Position numbers and translations under genes: made by a program. A stretch of DNA of 64,000 bases from Nyssa sinensis (lineage: Eukaryota > Streptophyta > Magnoliopsida > Cornales > Nyssaceae): contig CM018048.1 in the NCBI GenBank assembly GCA_008638375.1, forward strand, positions 53,726,347 to 53,790,346, written 5' to 3'. The notes beneath the pieces were generated by a model that worked only from the letters and a program-made list of their open reading frames with translations, was not told where the DNA came from and made no database searches. Positions 49,701 through 59,991 of the stretch are shown piece after piece; position 1 is the first letter of the stretch, and every line of letters begins with the position of its first letter.

Positions 49701-51328
49701 GGTGCTTATCTTGCTCGTCTTGGGATGCGATGCATACAGAGGCTTGATCAGCCTATTATTCTGACTGGTTTCTCTGCATTAAACAAACTTCTTCGGTCGG
49801 GAGGTGTACAGCTCTCACATGCAACTTGGTGGACCTAAAATTATGGCAACCAATGGGGTCGTTCATCTGACAGTCTCAGATGATCTGGAAGGGGTAGCAG
49901 CTATTTTAAAGTGGCTAAGCTATGTTCCGCCCTACTCAGGTGGTCCACTTCCCATTTTGTCTCCCTTGGATCCTCCAGAGAGACCAGTTGAGTACTTCCC
50001 TGAGAATGCATGTGATCCCCGTGCAGCTATCTGTGGTGCTCTGGATGGCAGCGGGAAATGGCTTGGGGGTATGTTTGATAGAGATAGCTTCATTGAGACA
50101 CTGGAAGGCTGGGCAAGGACAGTTGTGACAGGAAGGGCAAAGCTTGGAGGAATTCCTGTAGGAATAGTTGCTGTTGAGACTCAAACTATGATGCAAATTA
50201 TCCCTGCAGACCCCGGGCAGCTTGATTCCCATGAAAGGGTTGTTCCTCAAGCCGGGCAAGTATGGTTTCCTGATTCTGCAACTAAGACAGCTCAAGCATT
50301 GATGGATTTCAACAGGGAAGAACTCCCACTTTTTATTCTTGCTAATTGGAGAGGCTTTTCTGGTGGACAGAGGGACCTCTTTGAAGGGATCCTTCAGGCT
50401 GGATCGACCATTGTTGAGAATCTTAGAACATACAAACAGCCTGTTTTTGTATACATCCCCATGACGGGTGAGCTCCGTGGTGGGGCATGGGTTGTTGTGG
50501 ATAGCAGGATCAATTCAGACCATATTGAAATGTATGCAGAGCGGACTGCTAAAGGAAATGTCCTTGAGCCAGAAGGGATGATTGAGATCAAGTTCAGAAC
50601 AAAAGAGCTGCTGGAGTGCATGGGTAGGCTCGACCAATTGCTGATCAATCTGAAGGCAAAACTTCAGGAAGCCAGGAGCACTGGGGTCCATGCAACTGTT
50701 GAATCTTTACAGCAGCAGATCAAAGCCCGGGAGAAGCAGCTTTTGCCAGTGTACACTCAGATAGCTACAAAATTTGCGGAAATGCATGATACTTCCTTGA
50801 GGATGGCTGCAAAAGGGGTAATTAGAGAAGTTGTTGACTGGGGTAACTCCCGGTCTTTCTTCTATAAAAGATTGCGCAGGAGAATTATTGAAGGATCATT
50901 GGTCAAGACTGTGAGAGATGCTGCTGGTGACCAGCTGTCATACAAATCAGCAATGGACTTGATAAGGAAGTGGTTTTTGGATTCCAGGATTGCGGAAGGC
51001 AGAGAAGATGCTTGGTTAAACGATGAAGCTTTCTTCACATGGAAGGATGAACCTAGCAACTATGCAGAAAAACTACAGGAGTTACGCGTACAGAAAGTAT
51101 TGCTTCAATTATTGAATATTGGCGATTCGACGTTAGATCTTCAAGCACTACCTCAAGGTCTTGCTGCCCTTCTAAGCAAGGTAAACCATCAGATAATCAT
51201 TTTCTTGCTTTAGAGCTGAATCTTTTCTTATCTCTTGGAACCATGAGGTGATCTTTTGGAATCCAATGCAGGTGGAGCCATCAAGCCGAGAGAAATTGAT
51301 CAAGGAACTTCAAAAGGTGCTGAATTGA
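37031..51328 (+). CDS. ACC1: Homomeric (eukaryotic-type) acetyl-CoA carboxylase; 31 coding exons with one frameshift
   Basis: Carboxylates acetyl-CoA to malonyl-CoA with ATP, bicarbonate and biotin; the cytosolic enzyme feeds very-long-chain fatty acid and flavonoid synthesis. Exons: 37031-37405, 37834-38040, 38129-38290, 38532-38624, 38742-38837, 38966-39139, 39666-39759, 39857-40044, 40150-40200, 40288-40327, 41692-41816, 41919-42035, 42155-42229, 42326-42382, 42485-42589, 42785-42871, 42955-43146, 43221-43409, 43618-43728, 43833-43919, 44021-44197, 44887-44964, 45083-45205, 45475-45744, 45826-46166, 47226-47463, 47582-47934, 48034-48247, 48768-48944, 49029-51180, 51272-51328. Biotin carboxylase starts near residue 48; the ATP-grasp loop [10 protein letters not shown] is at 239-248 and [15 protein letters not shown] near 362-377. 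Biotinyl Lys722 sits in VMKM. The carboxyltransferase region has AANSGARIG near 1650. The N-terminus is short, without an obvious transit peptide. All junctions keep frame, but an extra base near 49794 breaks the frame after residue 1787 and gives a stop at 49836-49838 (1801 aa). Without it the product would be 2267 aa, close to the usual 2250-2270. Confidence 0.93.
42590..42591 (+). other. Non-canonical GC splice donor, ACC intron 15
   Basis: Family alignment forces exon 15 to end at ATGCAG (residues ...GGLLMQ) with the intron beginning GCAATA and ending at CACAG 42784. No GT gives the conserved MQ/LDGN junction, so this is a GC-AG intron. Confidence 0.75.
43069..43077 (+). other. Biotin attachment site of ACC (Met-Lys-Met)
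   Basis: ATG AAG ATG encodes M721-K722-M723 within [11 protein letters not shown]. The lysine codon is 43072-43074. This is the biotinylated lysine of the carrier domain by family knowledge; the surrounding residues are intact. Confidence 0.93.
44198..44199 (+). other. Non-canonical GC splice donor, ACC intron 21
   Basis: Exon 21 must end at ATCCAG (residues FSDNIQ) and the next exon starts at 44887 (ADVIE). The intron begins GCATGA and reads a stop in frame at once, so no downstream GT can replace it. The acceptor is TTTCCAG. Confidence 0.75.
46396..46985. mobile_element. hAT-like non-autonomous element in ACC intron 25
   Basis: A 590 bp insert is flanked by a perfect 8 bp direct repeat ATGACTGT (46388-46395 and 46986-46993). 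The ends are inverted: left CTAAGAAGCA, right read in reverse CTAGGAAGCA (9 of 10), followed by CACGGACA-type subterminal motifs on both sides. The interior is AT-rich with an (AT)n(GT)n microsatellite at about 46696-46735 and no transposase. The 8 bp duplication is the hAT hallmark. It does not touch a splice site. Confidence 0.82.
49794..49794 (+). other. Single-base insertion (frameshift) in the ACC carboxyltransferase region
   Basis: The conserved [15 protein letters not shown] stretch is interrupted. Sequence after the two CTT leucine codons reads CGGTCGGGAGG, whereas the downstream frame requires GGTCGGGAGG. The C at 49794 is the surplus base. Upstream and downstream frames are otherwise full-length and conserved. 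Confidence 0.9.
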
Positions 51329-51721
51329 TTTAGATAGCTTGTAGTTCACAGGAAAGAATGGTCCCACGATTAGCTTGGGCCATAGTTCCATCATGATGAT
51401 GATATATACATATATATATATATATATATGTTAATTATCTTCCTTTGCCAGAACTTAGAATCCAATGTGTACAAGCTCTACACCCTACAGTTATAATCCT
51501 TTCTGGCGAGATGAAATTAGCACCATTAGTATGAAGAAACTGGAGGGGCTCTTCTGAGCAGTCTTATTGTTTCAGTAAGTGTAAATATTGCCAGTTTGTG
51601 AGTTTATTAGGAAAATAGTCTCTAATTATTTGAGAGGTAATTGATTTTAGTTTTTCAGGCTCTGTTTTATTACTTTCTTGTATGGCTGATCAATTCTTTT
51701 CTTATATTTCATTTCTTCTAT

Positions 51722-51727
51722 AATAAA
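51722..51727 (+). terminator. Candidate polyadenylation signal of ACC
   Basis: AATAAA about 390 bp after the ACC stop in T-rich sequence. Position only. Confidence 0.3.
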
Positions 51728-51854
51728 TCTATAACAAATTACCCCAAAAAAAAAAACTATAACAAGTACTAGTTTTTTTACTCTTGTAGATCCATGAGGC
51801 CTCTTTAGTCAGAAATTTGCTAACATTTGCCTCCTGCTCCTCCTACTTAAAATG

Positions 51855-51855
<1 letters not shown>

Positions 51856-51894
<39 letters not shown>
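51856..51894. repeat. (GT)n microsatellite
   Basis: About 19 GT units with one GC interruption near the start. Confidence 0.95.
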
Positions 51895-51896
<2 letters not shown>

Positions 51897-52275
51897 TCCC
51901 TTCCTTTGTGAGGTTAGATTTGATAGGCTATTTAGGAACGGCCTTGGTTCTTCATTAGGACAGTTAGTTCAACCTTCAAAATGGAATTTGGCGAGAAATA
52001 GAGAGCTAACGTACATGATATTGACAAGTTCATTGGGAGAAAATTTAGGCTTAGCTAACATATAAAATAATGCTTATCATATTTTGATATCACAAAAAGA
52101 ATACATCACCCTTTTATAATATATCATTAAGTTACAGAGAAAGGATTGACACTTCAATTCTTGTCATATTCTGAAGATCTTGCAAGACATTTATGGTTGC
52201 TCTGCCCAAGAGATATGGACATTTATTAGCAGTGAAGAAGAAGAAATGGAAGAACATGTGGATTTCATTCTCTTG

Positions 52276-52565
52276 GTCATTTGTCTTTCTTCTTGATCCT
52301 CTTCTTTTTTTCTTTCTTCTCTCTTTCCTTCCCTTTTTGTTCTTCGCGTTTCTTCTTTTCTTTCTCTTCTTTCCTTCTCATCTCCTCTTGTGCACGATTC
52401 TTCTTCTCCTTTTCATTCTCTTCTCTGCTTCTCCTCCCTTCTTTTTCCTTCCTCTCATTTTCCTCTCTCTTCCTTTTCTCCCTCTCTTCCTCCTTCCTCT
52501 CCTTCTCTCTTTTCTTCTCTTTCTCTCTCTTCTGTTTCTCCTGTAATTCATCTCTTGTCAATTCT
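52276..52565. repeat. Polypyrimidine tract of about 290 bp
   Basis: The plus strand is almost entirely C/T, mostly irregular CTTCT/TCTCC mixtures and not a simple microsatellite. The minus strand would read as a Lys/Glu/Arg-rich frame, a direct consequence of purine-only codons (AAR, GAR, AGR). Not called as a gene. Confidence 0.85.
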
Positions 52566-52865
52566 CTTTTGATGTTGAAACACATTTTTGCTTAGAAATC
52601 TGCAGCTCTCTTTCTGAAGGTTATTAAATATGAAGTTACGTTTTGTACTTTTGTGGGTTGGGGTGATAAATCGGCCTTCAGAATCCGATGCTTCTTGTTG
52701 TTACTCGTTGCCGTCCGGAGGCTATCGGTGGTATTTGTACTGATTACTTGCATTTTTAGGACATGTTCAATGAATTTGATTTAATTCTGGACTCAAATTT
52801 ATATTAAATTTAAATTAAATTAATTTTTATTTAAATTTAAATTAGTATAATATTGTTTTTAGACA

Positions 52866-53170
52866 TCTTGCATTGTTTAGTGACTAATATTCTAAGGTGC
52901 TAAAAAATGTAATTTTTTTTTTTTTAGGATTGAATTTGCAACGTATTTTTGGGACTAGCAAAGTTAGTGTGTAAGTGTAGTATCATCAATCCTGCATTGT
53001 CTGGTGATTAAAATTCTAAGATGCTCGTAAGTGTGAATCTTTCTTTCTCAAAAAAATATACAAACACATTTTTGGAACTAACAAAGTCGTGTGTACATGT
53101 GGTATCTTGCATTGTTTAGTGACTAAGATATTAAAGTATTCGTAAGTGTGAATTTTTTTTGATAGAGGCA
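52866..53170. repeat. Tandem repeat, about 2.5 units of 115-124 bp
   Basis: Units begin at 52866, 52990 and 53105 with TC(T/C)TGCATTGT, followed by GTGA(C/T)TAA, AAGTGT and ACTA(G/A)CAAAG landmarks. The third unit is truncated. Confidence 0.8.
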
Positions 53171-53894
53171 ATGATGTGTTATAATTCATGTATTACAATC
53201 AATTAAACATAATAATTATAATATTATAAAGTAATTGAAGTTTACATAACCTAACAACAAGAGTTTTTTAAATATAAGTTATGAATAGACAACTTAATTT
53301 AGTTCATGATTACATAAAAATAAATACTCGCATTTCATCATAGATTACCCATTCTTGAGCTGGGGTTTAAAAGCAAATCCGTGCGGCGCGCAGAGCTACC
53401 ATAACCATCCCATTTCATTTTAGTGGTTGGATGGTATTGTGGATTAGCTCAGAGAAAGAAAGCCGTGTGGCTAGTCATCTAATTACAAGACCATAACCAC
53501 CATTTTCGTACTATATCATGGGATGGCCAAGATGGTACCCTCATATGAGAGAGACGCAAAATACCGTTTTTTTTTTTTTTGGACCTTGGACTACCAAATC
53601 AATCCCCGAGGAACCAATCTTAGAACAAGTGCACAATCATGTCAATCCTTGGAAACGCAAGGCTCTGGTTTTGGAAAAAGATAATAAAGAAAGCTATTTT
53701 CTCTGTTCTGGTCGCCATGGAAAAAGGTGTGGGGGGATAGAGATGTGAGTGGGCAAACGATACCACAGTAGTGACGTAGATCAGAGATGTGAGTAAGTAA
53801 TATAGTGAGTGCAACTTTTATATCAAATGCGAAAAAAATTCTCAGGACGAAGTGACAAGAGGACAAGGACAAGGACAATGACAATCTAGAACTA

Positions 53895-53955
53895 GAGAAA
53901 GATTCCAAGAAAGCAGGACAAGAGCTTGAGAGAGATTCCAAGAAAGCGGGACGAG
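53895..53955. repeat. Short direct duplication
   Basis: GATTCCAAGAAAGC followed by (A/G)GGACGAGA/GGACAAGAG-like sequence occurs twice about 34 bp apart. Confidence 0.75.
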
Positions 53956-54169
53956 ACTGGGCAAGTAGCGTGAGATTCTTAATACGGAAAATCTTAGCTG
54001 TATAAGGTTCTCAAGTCAGCTCTCCTAGGTATATTTGTGGAATTACTTAGTTGATTCCTTAATCTTTCATTACCTTGGAGATGGTCATCAATGAAGTAGT
54101 TGAGGGGTATTTATACCAATGCCTCACATAACATTCTCTAGACCTCACATGGGAAGTGCTCGGATGCCA

Positions 54170-54285
54170 ACTGTTGCCCACTACCGTTAGTTGTTGTTAG
54201 CTGTGAGCAACTATTGCCAATTGTGAGCAACTGTTGTCAATGGTCACCAGTTGTGGCCAACTGTTACCAATTGTCGTACTAGTGT
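54170..54285. repeat. Minisatellite of CCAACTGTTGCC/CAATTGTGAGCAACTG-type units
   Basis: Degenerate units of about 16-18 bp built on CAA(C/T)TGT repeat about six times. The core CAATTG is palindromic. Confidence 0.7.
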
Positions 54286-54540
54286 CCAAAATAGGGAGTT
54301 AATTAAAAGAATTTCCTAGTTCTATAAGGTTTACAGAGTACCGGACACATATGTGAGATCATCTTTGAAATATTCGTTACATTAGCCACCAAGCTACAAG
54401 ACCTTGAGGTCCCTGAGTGGGAGGATCAAGGCATGATAGACACGCCATAGTCGCACACTAGGCTTTAGAAGCCTCACAAGGCTTGCCCCCAAGTCCATTA
54501 GGTAACTACAAAAGAAAGAGTATTTAAGAGTGGCGTGCCT

Positions 54541-54720
54541 CTGAGAAACTAACGCACATTAAGAGAAGTAATGCGCTTCTTAGAGACTAACACATACTGA
54601 GAGTGGTGTCCTCCTTAGAGACTAACACATACTGAGAGTGGTGTGCTCTTAAGAGACTAACGCACACTAAGTAAGATATGTGACGTGTTTTTAAGAGACT
54701 GATACGCACTGAGAGTTCCA
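54541..54720. repeat. Minisatellite, five units of 35-42 bp
   Basis: Units start near 54541, 54581, 54616, 54651 and 54693 with AGA(G/A)ACT(A/G)A, followed by CGCACA or ACATACTGAGAGTGGTG. The neighbourhood may be the remnant of an LTR or other retroelement, but I cannot define ends. Confidence 0.75.
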
Positions 54721-56295
54721 TTGACTGAATATTAGGTACCCACAAAAGGGGAAAATAAATATGCGAGCAAGAATGAAATTTTTAATTTATACTATTCTTT
54801 ACTCCCCCTTTATTCCCACCGATTTCCAAGAAAATTTTGATCTCAGATTTTTTAGCATGGGAGAAAAAAATGAGGAACTCTTTAGACCATTCACTGAAAA
54901 CCCTTTGGTGGGTAAATAATCACTGCTGTGCAGTGATTCTGCAACTCTTTGGGATTCCAGTCATCTCACTTACCAAAATCCATATTTCAACCAATACTGA
55001 GTAGGATAAATCTTGATATGATGGTTAAAACTGGAACTATACCATGCTTCCACTAGGTAGATAACTGAAACTTTCTTGTGTCTTCAAAGTTGATTATAAT
55101 GAAATAAGCTTGTACCTTTTTTTTTTTTTTGTTGTTAAAGGAAGTGGTATTCTAATTTTGCTAGATTAATTGACTTCTTATCCATGAATTAGCCCAAAAA
55201 CTCCAAGAATCCCCGTAAACATAGTGAATTGAACTCAAGACTTTTAAACTTATGACATGTTCTTCAAGCTAACTTGCCCACCACCAAGCAAGACTTGTAT
55301 GCATTAAATTGCTTTTTGAGGGCCACATACTTTTCTCTACATGAAATATAAATACAGACCTTGGTCTACAGAAATTTTCAAATGACAATACTGTCAAAAC
55401 ACCAGACACCAGCTCCCAATCAAGCACTAGTGGCTCACTGGCTGAGTGGAAGAACAGTGGGGTTTCACATCATCATGGTCATACACCTCGTACTATCAAT
55501 TCAATTATTCAAGTGGGAACCCAGCTGTAAATACCCCCCCGTAATGGAAATGTCACTAACTTTGTTTCTTATGAATGATGAATTTATGCATGAATCCTGC
55601 AAGTTTATACAGAATGTTCCGCAGTACGAAAGGTAACCTGAAATCCCATCCAGTTCGATTTTGTATATTAATATTTTAGTTACATGAATTATTTTAAAAA
55701 TACAAAAAAAGGAAGAATTGATAAGAGAGTTTTTTGGATTATGAGTGGCATAGTATCATTCTTCAACTGTTCCATTAGAGCATTTTAACAGGAAGCACTA
55801 GCAGATACTTCCAACTACAAACTCATTATTTCACTTGTTTCAATAGTTTACAAAATAAAGAAAAGAAATGAAATGAAAACTTCATGCTCTCATTTGATAT
55901 ACTATTTGTCAAAACACACCATCTGTTTACTTTTATATGTTGAACACAAAATGGATGAAGCAAGAGGAAACGGGAAAACTTGGAGGGTATGAGACTGTAA
56001 AACATAAGAGATGAAGTTGGACATCTCCTTATAACAATGTGACAGACAGAAAAGTTAGTCATATTGTGTTAAACCTTGAAAGCGCTGTAATTCGAGAAAT
56101 AACCTTACTAGGAGATGCTATATCGCACCTTTTCTTGTTTCCGGATTAGGATCCCTGACACTCCACTTAACCATCTTTATGACAGCCACCTCAGCCACTA
56201 CTTAGCTGGACCCGAGCACCCCTCTTTTTTGGACCCTATACATACCTATGCCATCTCCATTATCTTATTGTGTTTTCTGTTTTCCATTTCACATC

Positions 56296-58760
56296 TTAAA
56301 CCTCTTCTGTTGGTTTTGGCGAACAGGTTCCGATGGCCTCTGCTACCGTGAGGAAAATCTTGTCCTCGCCAATAACATTTGTAAAATTGGATGCATGTAG
56401 CTTGTCAATCACCACTTGCCCGGGATTCGCCAGAACAAGCTGTGCAGCAACATGATTTGCATAAGGTAATTACATCAAGGCACATACTAATATAGTTTAA
56501 ATTGTTTCTTAAGGTGTTAATGCTCCTTCCTCGTACAAATTTACAAAGTATACTTGAGAACATATGGCAGTAAAGTTCTAGGGATTTTGTTACCTGAACA
56601 TCTCTCTTTTGGAGACTCCTGTGTAACTCTTCCAGAGCATGGATGCCGCTGGTGTCAATGTCGGTAACAGCTGGAAAGAACACAACATCATGAGCAAGTT
56701 TAAATGCAGAGATGCATACTATAGAATAGCATGCTTACAAGCAGCTATAAGGAATTTCAGTACCGGGTAAAAAACAACTTACGTGACATATCAGCAATCA
56801 AAAATTGAATTTTAGGTTGATATGCTGCTTTCAATTGCTCTTCCTCATCAGTCAACCACCTCAATATCCTGCAAGGAAGTTAATTTTGAGACTAGAGCTA
56901 TTAGAACTTAACCGAATTTGAGAGTTCTTAGTATATCCATGATCCGTCCACAATTTTTCCAAAATAGTGAGCTCTCTTTGAGGAGCAAAAGTATCTTCAA
57001 TAATAACCGTTGCACAAATTTTATGCACGAAATTTCTAAGCCAAAAATTATAGTAAGAAATTGCCTAGATACACGAATAGTATGTAGAAGGCTTGTTTTC
57101 TTTAGATTCAAAAGTTTAGAGAGAGAGAGAGAGAAATGCATTAGAGATAACAAGATAGAAAAGCATCCTTACCTCTCCTTGACATAGTTGGAGTTGGAAA
57201 AGTAGATTGCAGAATCAACTCTCACAATCAAAACACCTGGAACCTTGGTTGCTTCTGGATACTGCTGGATGTTCCTGTAGACAGTTGTACTGGGGATTCT
57301 CCCGAGAATTGCAGTCCGTGGCCGTGTAACTTGTAGGAGGATTTTAGCAAAGGATATTGAGACCTAACATAACATAAAGCAAAAGTGCATTCAAGTCAAT
57401 TCACTAATCACTTTTAATTGACTCCTAGGAATTTACAAAAAATAAATATCTCAATCCTTACCGCAATTAAGAGGCCTATCTCAACAGAAACAAAAATCAC
57501 ACCAAAAAAGGCTCCCATGCAAGCAACAAAATCAAATTTATCGATCTTCCATATCAAAATCGCTGCCTCGAAGTCGATTAATCCGATGACTGCTGATATA
57601 ATGATGGAAGCAAGAATGGCATTTGGGGTGTACTTAAAAAGGGGAGTGATAAATTCCAGGGTTAGAAATACAACGCAGGACATCACAATGTTAGAAACAG
57701 CAGTTTGGCAGCCGGCCATGTAATTTACTGCTGAACGAGAGAAGGAACCTGCAAGGGATGAGCAGATATTATGAATAACATAATAATAATCTTTTCAACT
57801 TGCATGCACTCTCCATGCATTAATCAGCGAGGGGTCTCATCAGTTTGATTGATATTGCTTCCATATTTAAAATGTGTTATTTATCAAAATTAGATATTGA
57901 TATATCTCTGTGCTTCCTTCCCACCTGTTGCCACATAGCAGGAGGTCATGGAGCCAACAATATTCATTGTTCCTAGCGCCACCATTTCTTTGTTTCCATC
58001 AAGCTGATAGTCCTTCATGGAAGCAAATGTTCTTCCAATTGCTATGGCTTCCTGATAAGTTTCACCCCAACAAAACATATAAAAAAAAAAGAAAAGACAT
58101 AAAAATCAAAGGAAGAAGAAAAAAAAGCCGGTTCAGATACAAGAAGTAGCAATCAAAATATTGATAATGCAAGGTGCAGAACAAAAACTGGCTTACTGTT
58201 AGTGCTATCATAGCAGCCACGACGCCAATCCTAAAACCTTTTAGGGCATATTCACCAGTGAAATATATTTCATTTACAGATGGAGGATTGATTCCTTTCT
58301 CTATATGCCTCACCTGCAAACGTTAAAAAAAAAATTACTCTGAAAGTTCATAATATAGGAAAAGGTAAGTAACAAAAAAGAAGTACTTACAATTTGAACA
58401 CCATGCCTCTCTGCATGAGTAATAAATACAAAAAAGGTGGACACAACAACTGAGATCAATGGAGCAATAGCAGGTACCCAAAACAATTTCTTGTTCTTCT
58501 TACCCTGTTCATCAAATCATGTGAGAATCCAGAAATACTTTGCAGTCCTATTATATTTCCAGAAACTCAGATGAATAGGGACTCTTACAATGTACTTAGC
58601 AAATAGAAGAAAAGCCAGAAAGGTTGCTCCAATAGCTATTGTCTGCCAGTTCCACTGCAAAATGTTGTGAATATGAGACTCTACAACTTAGGATTGAAAA
58701 CAGAGGTAGATTTGGGTATGGGGTTCTTGATGTGGCAAGCAAGAGATTACAGCCCCTTAG

Positions 58761-58797
<37 letters not shown>

Positions 58798-59961
58798 AGA
58801 GAGCTTACTCCGTGATGGACTGAGCCCCATACTGATTTCATTACAGAAACAATATCAGATTTCTTTGTAAAATTCTTGATGCCAAGAAAACCTTTAAGCT
58901 GTTGAAGAGCAATTGTAATGGCCGCTCCACCCATAAAACCAACAATTGCAGCATGGGATAGGAAGTCAATTAAGAAACCCAATCTGATAACAAACAAAAC
59001 CACCATCATAATATAAAAGAGGACTAAAAGAAACCAGAAGCCTTCAAATGGTTGGAAACAAGAAGATGAACAATGTAAAAGGTAAAAAACATTAAGGATG
59101 TCTGTTGTGATTGAGACTTAGAGGTATCCAAGTGAAGGCATGTCTTAAATTACCTGAGACACCCAAGGGTGGCTTGGGTGATCCCAGCAAAAAAAGTAGC
59201 CGTAAATGCAAGTCGCCGATATTCAACTGCATTTGTAGTGGGATCAATCTCATTCTGAAGCAAAGTCCCCAACAAAAGAGACACCACAGCCACCGGTCCT
59301 ATGGCTATATCTCGTGAACTACCCATGAAGGCATAAATCAACGGTGGGACAAAGCTGGAATCTGTAAGAGTTTGTTTGGGGGGGGGGGGGGGGGGGGAGG
59401 AAGGAAACATTCTCAGCAAAAAACCTTACAGAGGGTAATAAGGAAATGCAAGCTCTTGATGCAGTAAGACAATGCAAATTCTTGGTAACTAGCATGAGAA
59501 CTTACACAGCCCATACTGTGGATCCAAATTTGCAAGCTTTGCATACCCGATATCCTGTTTTACAAGTTAATGAATTGTTAGAAATGTTTAAATGTGGGAA
59601 AAAAATCTTCTTTTCTTTAAATATATTTAATATTCCTTACACTATCTAATGTACCTGAGGAATGCAGAGGCTAGCAATAGTGAGCCCAGCAATGAGATCC
59701 CCTCTAAATTTTGTAAGACTGTAACTTTGTCCCCATTTAAAAATGGGGAAGATAGCCTGTACTGCCTAGAATGAATTTTTGAGACCCAGATTGATCTTTA
59801 AAGGGACGCAGAGGGTCATCTGCAAATAACGTTTCTTTCACGATGGCTGTGAACTCTTTGAAGAGGTTTTGCTTAGGGGGAACTCCCACCTTGTGAATGT
59901 TAGACAGATTTTGTGTCCGATGTTGTGAGGATGACAAGCTTCTGATATCCATCTCTTTCAT
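56296..59961 (-). CDS. SULTR1: High-affinity sulfate transporter, SULTR group 1; 13 coding exons with one frameshift
   Basis: Plasma-membrane H+/sulfate co-transporter family used for sulfate uptake. Exons in transcript order: 59961-59655, 59554-59506, 59361-59154, 58983-58809, 58654-58589, 58504-58391, 58313-58197, 58051-57925, 57748-57462, 57363-57173, 56868-56783, 56670-56594, 56439-56296; all introns GT-AG. Group 1 is indicated by [14 protein letters not shown] near the N-terminus, [15 protein letters not shown] and [17 protein letters not shown]. The C-terminal STAS domain contains [20 protein letters not shown]. The start is taken as the ATG at 59961; a TCTTCAG acceptor at 59992 suggests a leader intron. 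Compared with the family, exon 1 carries one extra base near 59760. The frame breaks after residue 66 and stops at 59739-59737 (74 aa). Without the extra base the product would be 648 aa, within the usual 645-660. Every other junction keeps frame. Confidence 0.92.
58761..58790. repeat. (GA)n microsatellite in SULTR intron 4
   Basis: About 14 GA units on the plus strand, so CT on the coding strand, just downstream of exon 4. A shorter GA run lies in intron 10 near 57118-57134. Confidence 0.9.
59378..59397. repeat. Run of 20 G (C20 on the SULTR coding strand)
   Basis: An uninterrupted 20-base G run. On the coding strand it is a C20 tract just upstream of the exon 3 acceptor (CTTACAG), in the place of the usual T-rich polypyrimidine tract. 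Confidence 0.95.
59759..59764 (-). other. Single-base insertion (frameshift) in SULTR exon 1
   Basis: On the minus strand the sequence after KFILG reads GGCAGTACAGGCT. The next conserved codons ([11 protein letters not shown]) need CAGGCT in phase, so four bases stand where three are expected. The exact surplus base within 59760-59763 cannot be fixed from sequence alone. Confidence 0.85.
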
Positions 59962-59991
59962 TTCTGCCTCCTCGTCAGTGTAATGACCCAC

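Larger units (their letters stand above)
51329..56295. other. Intergenic region between the convergent ACC and sulfate transporter genes
   Basis: No supported gene. Contents: the ACC 3' UTR with a possible AATAAA signal at 51722-51727, a GT microsatellite (51856-51894), a polypyrimidine tract (52276-52565), a 115-124 bp tandem repeat (52866-53170), a short duplication (53895-53955) and two minisatellites (54170-54285, 54541-54720). The stretch 54730-56290 shows nothing assignable. Confidence 0.7.

Noticed and set aside
49770..49850. An extra intron in place of the ACC frameshift
   Set aside because: The conserved residues continue without a gap on both sides of 49794. An intron would have to remove a single base, which is impossible.
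52277..52585. 102-codon Lys/Glu-rich frame on the minus strand
   Set aside because: It is what a purine-only strand must encode (AAR/GAR/AGR codons). No conserved non-repetitive domain is visible, so it is kept only as a finding, not a gene.
55361..55636. 91-codon frame between ACC and SULTR
   Set aside because: No recognisable motif and no conserved context; it is probably chance.
59962..59991. Upstream start for the sulfate transporter at 59991
   Set aside because: The codon there is GTG, directly behind a TCTTCAG acceptor. The first in-frame ATG is at 59961, which gives a family-like N-terminus.
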